43,230 nucleotides of DNA, from positions 1-43,230 of the forward strand of contig JAOBWJ010000379.1 of NCBI GenBank assembly GCA_025463335.1. Direction: 5' to 3'. Source of the stretch: Acidimicrobiales bacterium (lineage in GTDB: Bacteria > Actinomycetota > Acidimicrobiia > Acidimicrobiales > CADCSY01). Positions within the stretch are counted from its first letter, which is position 1. Each line of letters opens with the position of its first letter. Under the pieces are notes generated by a model. The model searched no databases and had not been told where the DNA came from. It was given only the letters and a program-made list of their open reading frames with translations. A program made the position numbers and the translations under genes. This document shows positions 32,322 to 40,374 of the stretch, piece after piece.

Positions 32322-32732
32322 ATGACCTCCGTTCCCATCGACACCACGACCGAGCTGCGGGTCGACGCCCGCCGGGCCCGCTTCCGAGAGGCCGTGAGCG
32401 CGCTGTCGACCCGCGCCCGCTCGGGCGACCTGCTGCGCATGCTCGTGCTTCCGGCCAGCACCCTGGTCGTGGTCGGCTTCGGCCTCATGCTGCTCGGGTG
32501 GTGGGGTGCCGCGCACACCCACCGACAGATCGAACAGATTCCCTACCTCATCTCGGGTGGGCTGATCGGCCTCGGGCTGGCCATGCTCGGGGGCCTGCTC
32601 CTGGCCACGGCGGTCTGGATGGCCGGCCTGCAGCGGATGCGCCAGCAGTCCGACGAGCGCAGCCGGGCCCAGCTGGCCGAGCTCATCGCCGCCATGCCCC
32701 AGCCAGCGCCTGCACGGTCGAAGCGCACGTGA
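32322..32732 (+). CDS. Small two-helix membrane protein
   Basis: A 136-residue protein of unknown function. An N-terminal charged helix (VDARRARFREAVSALSTRARSG) is followed by two membrane segments at about 40-62 (MLVLPASTLVVVGFGLMLLGWWG) and 76-100 (YLISGGLIGLGLAMLGGLLLATAVWMAG), and a charged C-terminal helix QRMRQQSDERSRAQLAELIAAM that could form a coiled coil. It starts four bases after the secreted protein gene and overlaps the MFS gene by four bases (GTGA). Its size and place suggest an accessory subunit working with the preceding surface protein or the transporter. Confidence 0.7.
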   Translation: MTSVPIDTTTELRVDARRARFREAVSALSTRARSGDLLRMLVLPASTLVVVGFGLMLLGWWGAAHTHRQIEQIPYLISGGLIGLGLAMLGGLLLATAVWMAGLQRMRQQSDERSRAQLAELIAAMPQPAPARSKRT

Positions 32733-34069
32733 CCGAAGCGGGCCAAGGCGCCGCGATCACGACGGTCGCCGGCCCCACCATCAACAGGTCGGACCGCCGT
32801 CGCTGGATTCCTGATCTCGGGGGAGCGTCGGCCACGCCGTTGCTGGTGCTCTTCGGCTTGAACCTGGTCGACGAGTTCGACCGTGTGGCCTTCGCCACCC
32901 TGACGCCCGAGATCCGGGAGACGTTCGGGCTGGCCGACGCCCAGATCGTCGCCGTGGGCGCCCTGTCGGCCGTCTTCATCCTCGTGGGCGCCCTACCCCT
33001 CGGCTACCTGGGCGACCGGTACCCCCGCACCCGAATCGCCGGTGTGGCCGGGATCGTGTGGGGCTCGATGGCCGTGCTCTTGGGGCTGGCGTGGGCGGTG
33101 CCGGTCCTGTTCGTCGCCAAGCTGTTCGGCGGGACGGCCCGGACGTCGAACGAGGTGGTGCACCCGAGCCTGCTCGCCGACTACTACGCACCGACCGTCC
33201 AGCCCAAGGTCTTCCAGCTCCACCGCCTCGCCACCCCGCTCGGCGCCGGGTCCGGCCTCCTCATCGGCGGGCTGGGCGCCCTCGTCGGTTGGCGCCTCAC
33301 GTTCGTGCTCGCCGCCGTGCCGACGTTCGTCCTCCTGTCGTTCCTGCTCAAGCTCCACGAGCCTCGGCGCGGCGGCAGCCTGGACCTGTTCGCCGACGAC
33401 CAACCCGAGGCGCCGCCGCTGAGCTTCCGCGAGGCGCAGCGCTCGCTGTTCGCGGTGCGGACGCTGCGCCGGTGCTGGATGGGCGGGTTCTTCCTCGGCG
33501 TGGCCTTCATCGCCAACGCCCAGCTGCTCTCGCTGTTCTTCGAGCACGTGCACGGCTTCGGGCCGTTCCAGCGGGGCGTCGTTCAGTTCGCCTACGGCAG
33601 CGGCACCATCCTCGGGATCGTGCTCGGCGCACGCGCTGCCGGCCGGGCCGCCGGGTCGGGCAGGTTCGATCGCCTCACCTACGTGATCGGCGGCTCGTTC
33701 CTCACCAGTGCCGCCGCCCTGCTCGGCATGGCCCTGACGCCGTGGGCGCCCGGCGGCGTGATCCTGGTGTTCGTGCTCGGCATCGGGCTCGGCGTCTACC
33801 AGCCGGCGTTCTATCCGCTGGTCGCCCGGATCGTGCACCCCCAGATCAAGACCCAGGCGTACGGCTGGACGCTGCTGTTCGTCGGCTTCGGCGCCATCCT
33901 GGCCATCCCGCTGGCCCGTTTCGGCGAGCACGGGAGCTATCGGGTTGCCTTCGCCATCCTGGCCGGGCTCATCGCCATGGGTGCCCTGATCATCGCTTCG
34001 GCGTCACGCCGGGTGGTGGCCGACATCGAGCGGGCTGACACGGCCGCGTTCAGCCCGCCGGCGAACTGA
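32729..34069 (+). CDS. MFS transporter
   Basis: A 446-residue major facilitator with about 12 membrane helices. The loop after helix two reads GYLGDRYPRTRIAG, the family signature, and a second related loop lies after helix eight. NLVDEFDRVAFATLTPEIRETFGLAD near the start is typical of the group that resembles sphingolipid/hexuronate-type carriers. The GTG start overlaps the small membrane protein gene. As the last gene of the Liv operon it may carry the same substrate or export a product. Specificity unknown. Confidence 0.87.
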   Translation: MTEAGQGAAITTVAGPTINRSDRRRWIPDLGGASATPLLVLFGLNLVDEFDRVAFATLTPEIRETFGLADAQIVAVGALSAVFILVGALPLGYLGDRYPRTRIAGVAGIVWGSMAVLLGLAWAVPVLFVAKLFGGTARTSNEVVHPSLLADYYAPTVQPKVFQLHRLATPLGAGSGLLIGGLGALVGWRLTFVLAAVPTFVLLSFLLKLHEPRRGGSLDLFADDQPEAPPLSFREAQRSLFAVRTLRRCWMGGFFLGVAFIANAQLLSLFFEHVHGFGPFQRGVVQFAYGSGTILGIVLGARAAGRAAGSGRFDRLTYVIGGSFLTSAAALLGMALTPWAPGGVILVFVLGIGLGVYQPAFYPLVARIVHPQIKTQAYGWTLLFVGFGAILAIPLARFGEHGSYRVAFAILAGLIAMGALIIASASRRVVADIERADTAAFSPPAN

Positions 34070-34117
34070 CCGGCCGGGAGGGTCACGGCGGCGGCCGAGG
34101 GAGGTACGGTCCGGCCC

Positions 34118-34576
34118 ATGGCTCTCACCGTGCTCGACGGCCCCCAGGCCGTCCTCGACGCCACCGGCACCCACCTCGGCTTCAGTGACTGGCTGGAGAT
34201 CACCCAGGAGCGGGTCGACCTGTTCGCCGAGGCCACGGGCGACCATCAATGGATCCACGTCGACCCGACGAAGGCCAAAGACGGGCCCTTCGGCGGCACC
34301 ATCGCCCACGGCTACCTGACGCTCTCACTGTCGAACCTGTTCCTGCCCCAGATCGTGGAGATCACCGGCTTCTCCATGGGGATCAACTACGGGGCCAACA
34401 AGGTCCGCTTCCCCGCGCCGGTGCCGGTCGGATCCAAGGTTCGCGGCGGCGCTGAGCTGCTGGCCGTGGAGGAGATCCCCGGCGGGCTTCAGACCACGGT
34501 GCTCATCGCCATCGAGATCGACGGTGGCACCAAGCCGGCCTGCGTCATCGAGTCGATCTCCCGCTACCTCGTCTGA
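34118..34576 (+). CDS. MaoC family dehydratase, (R)-specific enoyl-CoA hydratase-like
   Basis: A 152-residue single hot-dog-fold hydratase. The catalytic pair is Asp42 and His47 in ATGDHQWIHVDP, followed by the GGTIAHGYLTLSL block that forms the active-site loop. Family members hydrate trans-2-enoyl-CoA to (R)-3-hydroxyacyl-CoA. GGGAGGT lies 11 bases before the ATG. It appears to stand alone, with a strong hairpin after it. This one works without a partner, in contrast to the two-gene MaoC pair at 39551-40365. Confidence 0.88.
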   Translation: MALTVLDGPQAVLDATGTHLGFSDWLEITQERVDLFAEATGDHQWIHVDPTKAKDGPFGGTIAHGYLTLSLSNLFLPQIVEITGFSMGINYGANKVRFPAPVPVGSKVRGGAELLAVEEIPGGLQTTVLIAIEIDGGTKPACVIESISRYLV

Positions 34577-34586
34577 CACCACGTTT

Positions 34587-34600
34587 CCCCCGGCCGGGGG
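34587..34600. terminator. Palindromic GC hairpin after the MaoC gene
   Basis: CCCCCGGCCGGGGG is a perfect 14-bp palindrome, ten bases after the MaoC stop, able to form a stem with a GGCC loop followed by TTGT. It could end the MaoC transcript before the LuxR gene. Confidence 0.5.
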
Positions 34601-34663
34601 TTGTGGAACGGTTCACGCGGACGCGCGTTCGGTCAAGAGGTTGCGTCCGGACAGCGAGGGGCC

Positions 34664-35776
34664 ATGCCCGAGCAGATGCTCACCCGACAGACCACGTTCG
34701 CGTGGCTCGGGCTGCTGGCGTCCTCGGCCCACGCCGATCCCAACGATCCGGAGTTCGAGGCCCTGGCGAGGAGTTGCCCGTTCCCGGTGGGGGTGGTCGA
34801 CCTGGCCGGGCGCCGGCTGGTCACCGGCAGCCCCCGGCTCCTCTCGGTGCTCGGCATCGACGGCGAGGATCCGGCGTCGGTCGACCTCCGGGTCCTGGTG
34901 GGAAAGGGCCACCTGCTCGACGCCCTCCTCGACCTGGTCGCCGAGGGGGCCATCGACAGCTACGTGGCCCGGCGCCGGCTCCACCGACCGCACGGGGAGC
35001 CGCTGGAGGCCGACAGCTGGGTCACTGGCTGGCACCTTCGCGACCGGGGGCTCGCCCTGTGGCTGGTGGCGCCACTCGAGGAGGTGGACACAGGTGACTC
35101 GCTGCCCACGCCGGAGTCCTGGCCCACCAGCCTTGCCGGCGTCGCCATTGGCACGTTCGACTCCGACTGGCGGGTGGAGCGGGTGAGCGTCGGCATCGAG
35201 CGCCTGCTCGGCCGTCCGGCGGAGCAGGTGCGCAACGCCCGCTTCATCGATCTGATCGAAGAGCGCGATCGGCCTCGCTTCCTGGGCGCCGTGGGCCGGG
35301 CCATCGCCGACCAGGCCGGGGTCTCGACCGATCTGCGGTTGTCCGCCGAGGAGGGCGGCCAGCGGAGGGTGCACGTGCTCGTCGTTCCGCTGATCGACGA
35401 GCGCCTCCGGTTCGGCTTCGCCATCGCCAACCACCTCGACGTCGGCCACGACGCCGCTGCCCGCATCTCCACCCTCGAGCAGCACCTCTGGCGCATCGCT
35501 CGGGAGGTCGAGGAGGCGGGGGTCGTGCACGGCTTCGACCGCGTGCCCGACCCGGCGGCGGTGCCGGGCCTGGAAGGGCTGTCCGGCCGCCAGTGGGAGG
35601 TCCTCACCCGGCTGCTTCGGGGTGAGCGGCCGCCAGGGATCGCCAAGTCCCTGTTCGTCAGTCAGAGCACGGTCCGGAACCACCTCACCGCCATCTTCCG
35701 GAAGCTGGGCGTCAACTCCCAGGAAGAGCTGCTCGAGCTCCTGCACGGATCGGCAGACGCGCGGCCATTGAGCTGA
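34664..35776 (+). CDS. LuxR-type regulator with PAS-like sensor domains
   Basis: A 370-residue regulator. The C-terminus holds a LuxR/FixJ helix-turn-helix: LSGRQWEVLTRLLRGE, IAKSLFVSQSTVRNHLTAIF and RKLGVNSQEELLELL (about 300-362). The N-terminal half shows two PAS-like repeats (FPVGVVDLAGRRLVTGSPRLLSVLG near 40, and VAIGTFDSDWRVERVSVGIERLLGR near 158), probably sensing a small molecule or redox state. No receiver domain is present. The start is the ATG after GAGGGGCC; the frame is open 21 codons earlier but without a ribosome site. It converges on the DUF1214 gene with two bases between. Targets unknown. Confidence 0.85.
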   Translation: MPEQMLTRQTTFAWLGLLASSAHADPNDPEFEALARSCPFPVGVVDLAGRRLVTGSPRLLSVLGIDGEDPASVDLRVLVGKGHLLDALLDLVAEGAIDSYVARRRLHRPHGEPLEADSWVTGWHLRDRGLALWLVAPLEEVDTGDSLPTPESWPTSLAGVAIGTFDSDWRVERVSVGIERLLGRPAEQVRNARFIDLIEERDRPRFLGAVGRAIADQAGVSTDLRLSAEEGGQRRVHVLVVPLIDERLRFGFAIANHLDVGHDAAARISTLEQHLWRIAREVEEAGVVHGFDRVPDPAAVPGLEGLSGRQWEVLTRLLRGERPPGIAKSLFVSQSTVRNHLTAIFRKLGVNSQEELLELLHGSADARPLS

Positions 35777-35778
35777 GG

Positions 35779-36969
35779 TCAGCCGGCCAACTGGCCGACC
35801 GGGACCACCCGGCATCGGGGCGTCTCCGGGTCGTGTTCGGGCAGGAGGAAGCGCCAGAAGACCGTGCCCCGGCGGTGGCCGCCGGTGTCCAGCCAGTTCG
35901 GCACACCCGGGTCGGTGGCGCTGATGACGATCCGGTAGTGCCCGTCGGCGTCGGTGACCATCTGGGCCGAGTTCAGCGAGGAGCGCCGGGAGCGGTACTC
36001 GAGCGTCTGCATGTGGACGTTCCAGAGCATCACGTTGGTGAAGCGGCTGGGCGGGAGCGTGCCATCCATGACCAGGGCCTGACCCGGCTCCAGCGAGAAG
36101 CTGCCCGAGGAATAGAAGATGTCGACCGCCCCGGCCGCATCGACGCCGGCGTTGCGGAAGCTCCACGGGGTGCCGACCGAGTTCGGCTCGTTGGACACGA
36201 ACGGCACCTTCACCGGCGACGGCGCCCCGAAGATCCGTGAGCCTGCCGTCGCGGCGTGGAGGAAGGCGTTGGCGTCGCGCAACCGGGCGGCGAAGGTGGC
36301 GTCGTCGAGGGCGGGCGCCGGGCCTGGATCGTCGAGCGGTTCGATGTGGAGGCGGACGGCGATGTTGGGGTCGTTCTGGGCCGAGCGCTGCTGGAGCCAG
36401 TAGTTGCGCACGAACACGTAGCGGGCCTCGGACGGTAGCCGGACCCATGTTCCCGGCTGCTCGTCGGGGCTGAGGAGCAGCTCGAAGGTGCCGTCCTCGG
36501 CGATGTCGAGGTCGGCGTCGTTGATGTCGGCCAACACCGGTCCGTTGATGCCGCCGGCCGGGTCGGCCCCGTGGACGGTGAACGACACGTAGCACTGCTC
36601 GTCCCGTCGGCCGGTGATGCGGTAGCCGCGATCGCCCCGGATCAGTGCCTGGAAGTAGATGGCATCGGGGTTGTCACCGAGGTACTTGCGGGACGGTGTG
36701 ACCATCGAGGTGAACCGCGGGCGCTCGGCGTCACCCTCGATGAGGAGGTCGTTTGCCTCCGACAGCAGGTGCATGGCGTAGCGGAAGCCCTCGACCGCCT
36801 CGAGCTCGTCGAGGTTGCGCTCGGGGGCGTTGACGTAGCCGTCACGGATGTCGGTCAGCGTCGAGAGCAGCTCGTCGAACGCGGCGGTGGAGCGCGGGGC
36901 CCGGGCCATGTCCATTGCTAGCGCGAACGAGGGGAGCCCGGCGGCCTGAACGACACTGTTGTCACCCAT
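35779..36969 (-). CDS. DUF1214 domain-containing protein
   Basis: A 396-residue protein with a C-terminal DUF1214 domain: YFQALIRGDRGYRITGRR and YVSFTVHGAD near 115-135, SPDEQPGTWVRLP, and a late region with NVMLWNVHMQTLEYRSRRSSLNSAQM and PNWLDTGGHRRGTVFWRF. The domain is widespread in proteobacteria and actinobacteria but has no firmly known reaction; several are near sterol, lipid or phthalate catabolic genes. No signal peptide is seen. Its start overlaps the LuxR-like gene by eight bases (ATGGGTGA), so it is the last gene of the sigma-factor group and a likely output of that control. Confidence 0.83.
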   Translation of the reverse strand: MGDNSVVQAAGLPSFALAMDMARAPRSTAAFDELLSTLTDIRDGYVNAPERNLDELEAVEGFRYAMHLLSEANDLLIEGDAERPRFTSMVTPSRKYLGDNPDAIYFQALIRGDRGYRITGRRDEQCYVSFTVHGADPAGGINGPVLADINDADLDIAEDGTFELLLSPDEQPGTWVRLPSEARYVFVRNYWLQQRSAQNDPNIAVRLHIEPLDDPGPAPALDDATFAARLRDANAFLHAATAGSRIFGAPSPVKVPFVSNEPNSVGTPWSFRNAGVDAAGAVDIFYSSGSFSLEPGQALVMDGTLPPSRFTNVMLWNVHMQTLEYRSRRSSLNSAQMVTDADGHYRIVISATDPGVPNWLDTGGHRRGTVFWRFLLPEHDPETPRCRVVPVGQLAG

Positions 36970-37519
36970 GCACCCGCTGCGGTAGCAGGCCGAGCGGCGC
37001 CAGCCGGCTCACCAGGCTCAGCCGGTCGGTGGCGTCGAGGGTGCGGAGCAGCGTTGCCACCTCGCGCTTCACGGTCGCCTCCGAGACCCGGAGGCCGCGG
37101 GCGATGAGGAGGTTGGTCTGCCCGGCGGCGATGGCGCCGGCGATCTGCCGCTGCCGGGCCGATAGCTCGGGCAGCGTCGCCGCCTGCTCGAGCACCCGAG
37201 CCGGGATCAGGCACCAGACGTCGTCGAGGGCGTCGAGGGCGTCGGTGAGACTGTCGGGTTCGTCGGCGCACACGACCGCGCGCACCTGTCGCCCGACAAC
37301 GGCGTCCATGCCCGTTCGACAACCGAGCGGGGTGGGCTCGACCACGAGGATGTCGACGTCGTCGCCGCTCGAGAGGCGGTCGCTCACCACGGCGACGTCG
37401 TGGCGGTGCCGGGTCGTCCGCCAACCGGCCGCTTCCACGACGTGCAGGAGGGCGTGCTCGAGCACACGGCTCTCGACGTCGATGTGGACGCTCGGCTCGC
37501 GCACCTCGGAGGTCAGCAC
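36962..37519 (-). CDS. Small LuxR-family DNA-binding protein
   Basis: A 185-residue protein with a receiver-like but degenerate N-terminal half (DVDILVVEPTP, AVVCADEP) and a LuxR-type helix-turn-helix at about 118-170: LSARQRQIAGAIAAGQ, NLLIARGLRVSEATVKREVATLLRTL. The phosphorylation aspartate is not obvious in the N-terminal part, so it may be an orphan, phosphorylation-independent regulator. The GTG start at 37519 overlaps the membrane protein stop by seven bases; no strong ribosome site is seen, so coupling to upstream translation is probable. It directly precedes the DUF1214 gene. Confidence 0.72.
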   Translation of the reverse strand: MLTSEVREPSVHIDVESRVLEHALLHVVEAAGWRTTRHRHDVAVVSDRLSSGDDVDILVVEPTPLGCRTGMDAVVGRQVRAVVCADEPDSLTDALDALDDVWCLIPARVLEQAATLPELSARQRQIAGAIAAGQTNLLIARGLRVSEATVKREVATLLRTLDATDRLSLVSRLAPLGLLPQRVHG

Positions 37520-38277
37520 GCCCGGTACTTCTTGATCGGCTTCGGGGGGATCTCCCGGCCGTCGGGCGTGAGCTCGGCGATGGCCTGGTGGGCGTCGAAG
37601 GCGACGCCATAGGCGACCCGGTAGCCCGCGTAGGCGCTGCTGCGCACCTCGGCGAATGGAACGTCGCGGCGGGTGACGAAGGTGTCGGGGTCGGTGAGCC
37701 ACCACCGGACGGTGACGCCTTGTCGCTCGGCGGCCGCCGCCACCGCCTCGGCCGTGGATCCCTGCTGGCAGGCCAGAGGTTCGCCCGGCGCGAGGGCGTC
37801 GCTCGGCTGGCCGTAGGCCTCGCCTCCCCGGGCCGGGCGCCCGATCAGCAGACCGAGTCGGCCCTTCCAGTTCAGGGGGAAGCTGATGGTTCGGGACCCG
37901 TGGGTGATGCCGCCGGTGAAGTCGACCTCCGGGGGGACCACGGTGCTCGGGAACATCTGCCCGACCAGCGACGGCCCCACCGGGACCTCCGTCACGTCGA
38001 TGTTGAGCCCATTGCGATGGGCGATCTCCTGGATCTCCGACGCCGGTGGCGCAGTGCCGAAGACGCGGAGCACGACGTGGGCGCCCGACCGGCGCACGTC
38101 GACCCCGGCGCTCACCGGCTCGGACCGCCAGGCGCTGAAGGCAATGACACCGAACGCGATGACCACCACGGCGGCGGCGACCCGGAGCACGAGCCCGGTG
38201 TGGCGGGCTGGGGGCGGGGGGGTGGCGTGCCGGAGCTGGTCGCCGAGCCGGTCGAGGAAGGGGATGTCGTCGGTCAT
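37513..38277 (-). CDS. Single-pass membrane protein, possible anti-sigma partner of the ECF factor
   Basis: A 254-residue protein with an N-terminal FLDRLGDQLRHA segment, one membrane helix (about 28-48, TGLVLRVAAAVVVIAFGVIAFSA) and an extracellular part of about 200 residues. FLDRLGDQLRHA-type starts are common in membrane proteins encoded after actinobacterial ECF sigma factors. The zinc-binding HxxxCxxC motif of ZAS anti-sigma factors is absent, so if it is one, it belongs to another type. It overlaps the sigma gene by four bases (ATGA). The outer domain has paired Cys residues late (CQQG, RAC). Confidence 0.72.
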   Translation of the reverse strand: MTDDIPFLDRLGDQLRHATPPPPARHTGLVLRVAAAVVVIAFGVIAFSAWRSEPVSAGVDVRRSGAHVVLRVFGTAPPASEIQEIAHRNGLNIDVTEVPVGPSLVGQMFPSTVVPPEVDFTGGITHGSRTISFPLNWKGRLGLLIGRPARGGEAYGQPSDALAPGEPLACQQGSTAEAVAAAAERQGVTVRWWLTDPDTFVTRRDVPFAEVRSSAYAGYRVAYGVAFDAHQAIAELTPDGREIPPKPIKKYRAC

Positions 38278-38846
38278 CCGATCTCCATCACGGCTTGGAG
38301 GCGGGCCAGGCCACGTGAAACGCGGACGCGGGCGGCGCCGACGCTGCAGTCGAGGCGGCGAGCGACCTCCTCGTAGGTGAGGTCATTGCCGATCCGCAGG
38401 AGCACCGCGTCGCGTAGCAGGGGTGAGAGATCGGCGAGTGCGGCGGTGACCGCCGCCTGGAGCGGCGCGAAGTCGACCAGGGCGTCGATGCGCTCGAGGT
38501 CCTCGGAGCTGAGCTCGATGGGTTGGATGCCCATCCGGCTCCTGGCCCGATCGGCGACCCGACCCCGCCGGAGCCACTGCCGGTACTCGTTGCCGGCGAT
38601 GCCGTACAGCCAAGAGGTCGCCGTGCCCCGCTTCGGCGAGAAGCGATGGATGCTGGCCAGGGCCTCGGCGAACGTCTCCGCCGTCAGATCGGCCGAGACG
38701 AACGGGCAGGCCGTCCGCCGGTAGAAGAACGCGAGGATGCGTGTGCTCTGGTCGCCGTAGAAGGCGGCAAAGGCGTCGCGGTCACCGCGGGCGGCGAGGA
38801 GGAGGCGGTCCTCCTCCTCGCCCACGGGGAACCGGCCGCTGCTCAT
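38274..38846 (-). CDS. ECF-family RNA polymerase sigma factor
   Basis: A 190-residue sigma factor. Region 2 has FAAFYGDQSTRILAFFYRRT and DLTAETFAEALASIHRF, ending in ATSWLYGIAGNEYRQWLRRGRV; region 4 has LSPLLRDAVLLRIGNDLTYEEVARRLDCSVGAARVRVSRGLARL. No extra C-terminal domain is present, so it is a simple two-domain ECF factor. It heads the overlapping chain sigma - membrane protein - LuxR-like - DUF1214. The 49-bp gap in front contains no ribosome site next to the ATG and I cannot assign an autoregulatory promoter with confidence. Confidence 0.9.
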   Translation of the reverse strand: MSSGRFPVGEEEDRLLLAARGDRDAFAAFYGDQSTRILAFFYRRTACPFVSADLTAETFAEALASIHRFSPKRGTATSWLYGIAGNEYRQWLRRGRVADRARSRMGIQPIELSSEDLERIDALVDFAPLQAAVTAALADLSPLLRDAVLLRIGNDLTYEEVARRLDCSVGAARVRVSRGLARLQAVMEIG

Positions 38847-38895
38847 GACCAGTCATTGAACTTCACCACCCGGTTCGTTACATGACCCGCGGCGC

Positions 38896-39381
38896 TCAGC
38901 TCGTGTACTGGATCGACCAGGCGTGGTGGTGGTACGGCGGGACGAGGTTCCCGCCGGACCCAGTCGTTGCCTGCGACGCCCCGGCGAGGTTCTGCCCGTA
39001 GAAGTGCCTCACCACCGAGCAGCCGTTCTGGGTCGACTCCATCTCATTGGCCCAATACGTGCTCGTGTTCAGCCAGCCGCCGAGGCAATCCGAGCCGTAG
39101 ACGGCGGTGGAGGACCCGGTCCAGCTCGGCCCGTCGTAGTGGGTGGCCAGCACGAACGAGCTGGCAGCCCGCTGCTGGGAGGTGGACGACGTGGCGGCTT
39201 GGCGGGCCTGGGCGGCGGTCGCGTAACAGGCCGGCTCGGTGGTGACCAGCTCCCCGTCGGCCTGTTGTCCGATGACTCGGACGTAGCAGTGCTTCCCGCG
39301 TGGGGTCGCGGCACCCGCGGGATCGGCGGCACCGAGCAGGGCGACGACTGTCACCAGCACCGACACGGGCATTCGGTTCAT
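38896..39381 (-). CDS. Small secreted protein with four cysteines, beta/gamma-crystallin-like
   Basis: A 161-residue exported protein. The signal peptide ends near AGAA (24-25). The mature part has Cys32, 52, 99 and 121, suitable for two disulfides, and a C-terminal half with FVLATHYDGPSWTGSSTAVYGSDC and WANEMESTQNGCSVVRHFYGQNLAG, which recalls two short beta/gamma-crystallin or I36-inhibitor-type motifs. AAGGAGA precedes the ATG. It lies upstream of the sigma gene on the same strand, 49 bases away, so it might be a target or a separate unit. Assignment to a family is tentative. Confidence 0.72.
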   Translation of the reverse strand: MNRMPVSVLVTVVALLGAADPAGAATPRGKHCYVRVIGQQADGELVTTEPACYATAAQARQAATSSTSQQRAASSFVLATHYDGPSWTGSSTAVYGSDCLGGWLNTSTYWANEMESTQNGCSVVRHFYGQNLAGASQATTGSGGNLVPPYHHHAWSIQYTS

Positions 39382-39550
39382 GGAGGTCTCCTTCGCCTGG
39401 AGCAGCCGGGCGGCTGCGCAGGGTGAGGAGCATCCAGTGGGCGGCGGCGCACCGACAGGAACCGTGTGGCGCATCGAATGAGCCGGTCGGCGCACGGTGT
39501 GATCCCAGGGTCCCCATCCCGTGGGCCGGGTTCGGGCAACGTGTCGGGCG

Positions 39551-39976
39551 GTGAACTTCCGCGTCCCGGTTGAGGCCGGCCACATCCTCCAGTTCCGCCG
39601 AGCCGTCGGGCAGCTCGACGCTGCGTTGGCCGACGACGCCGTGGCCCCGCCGACCTACCTGATGGCGGCCGATCACTTCGCTCCCGACTACGAGCGCCGA
39701 CCGCAGGCCGGACGACCCTGGCCCGGCCCGGTCGTCGCTCCGGCCGGCGGCGGTGGGGGTTTCCACGCCGAGCAGGTGTTCGAGTACCACCGCCACGTGC
39801 GGGCGGGTGACGTCCTCACCGCCACGGTGCGCCCCGGGCGCACGTGGGAGAAGGCGGGCCGCCGGGGAGGCCGGCTCGAGTTCCACGAGACGGTGACCGA
39901 GTACCGCGACGCGGCCGGTGAGCTGGTCGTCACCGCCACGTGGGTGTCGGTCGCCACCGAACGGATCCCCGAATGA
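39551..39976 (+). CDS. FAS1-like MaoC N-terminal dehydratase domain protein
   Basis: A 141-residue hot-dog protein of the MaoC_dehydrat_N type: VPVEAGHILQFRRAVGQ, APPTYLMAADHF, GGGFHAEQVFEYHRHVRAGDVLTATVR and LEFHETVTEYRDAAGELV. It lacks the catalytic DxxxxH loop and normally pairs with a MaoC partner to form a dehydratase, as in mycobacterial HadAB. Exactly such a partner follows with an ATGA overlap. The GTG start is in front of the conserved region. Together they should hydrate or dehydrate an acyl-CoA or acyl-ACP; the neighbouring alcohol dehydrogenase suggests an acyl-CoA catabolic context. Confidence 0.83.
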   Translation: MNFRVPVEAGHILQFRRAVGQLDAALADDAVAPPTYLMAADHFAPDYERRPQAGRPWPGPVVAPAGGGGGFHAEQVFEYHRHVRAGDVLTATVRPGRTWEKAGRRGGRLEFHETVTEYRDAAGELVVTATWVSVATERIPE

Positions 39977-40365
39977 CTGCCGTGTTCCACGTTGGCGACT
40001 CGTGGGAGCGGGTCGTGGTCCACGACCTCACCCGCACCCAGATCGTGATGTACGCCGGGGCCTCGGGGGACTTTCACCCCCTCCACCACGACGAGCCGAC
40101 GGCGGTCGCGCTCGGATACCCGTCGATCTTCGCCCACGGCATGCTCACCATGGGCCTGTCCGGCCAACTGCTCACCGATGTCGTCGGCGACGAGGGCCTG
40201 ACCCGCTACGCCGCCCGCATGGTGGGCCAGGTGTGGCCGGGCGACACGCTCACCACCACGCTGACGGTCGACGCCGTACGTGCGGGCGAGGTCGACCTGG
40301 CCGTGCGCACCGTGAACCAGGACGGCGCTGTCGTGCTGCTCGGTTCGGCCACCGCTCGTCAGTAG
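39973..40365 (+). CDS. MaoC-like dehydratase, catalytic partner
   Basis: A 130-residue MaoC protein carrying the active site YAGASGDFHPLHHDEPTA, with Asp48-like and His53-like residues, and the later AHGMLTMGLSGQLL loop. It pairs with the preceding non-catalytic subunit, with which it overlaps by four bases. The two-protein form with split halves resembles HadAB/HadBC of mycolate synthesis and the ChsH-type hydratases of steroid degradation; which of these is closer would need alignment. It is followed after nine bases by the alcohol dehydrogenase. Confidence 0.86.
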   Translation: MTAVFHVGDSWERVVVHDLTRTQIVMYAGASGDFHPLHHDEPTAVALGYPSIFAHGMLTMGLSGQLLTDVVGDEGLTRYAARMVGQVWPGDTLTTTLTVDAVRAGEVDLAVRTVNQDGAVVLLGSATARQ

Positions 40366-40374
40366 GGTCGCCCG

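Noticed and set aside
38847-38895. Autoregulatory ECF promoter before the sigma gene
   Set aside because: A TGTAAC and a TCAATG can be found at a suitable distance, but they match no ECF consensus I can defend and no second copy was found in the window.
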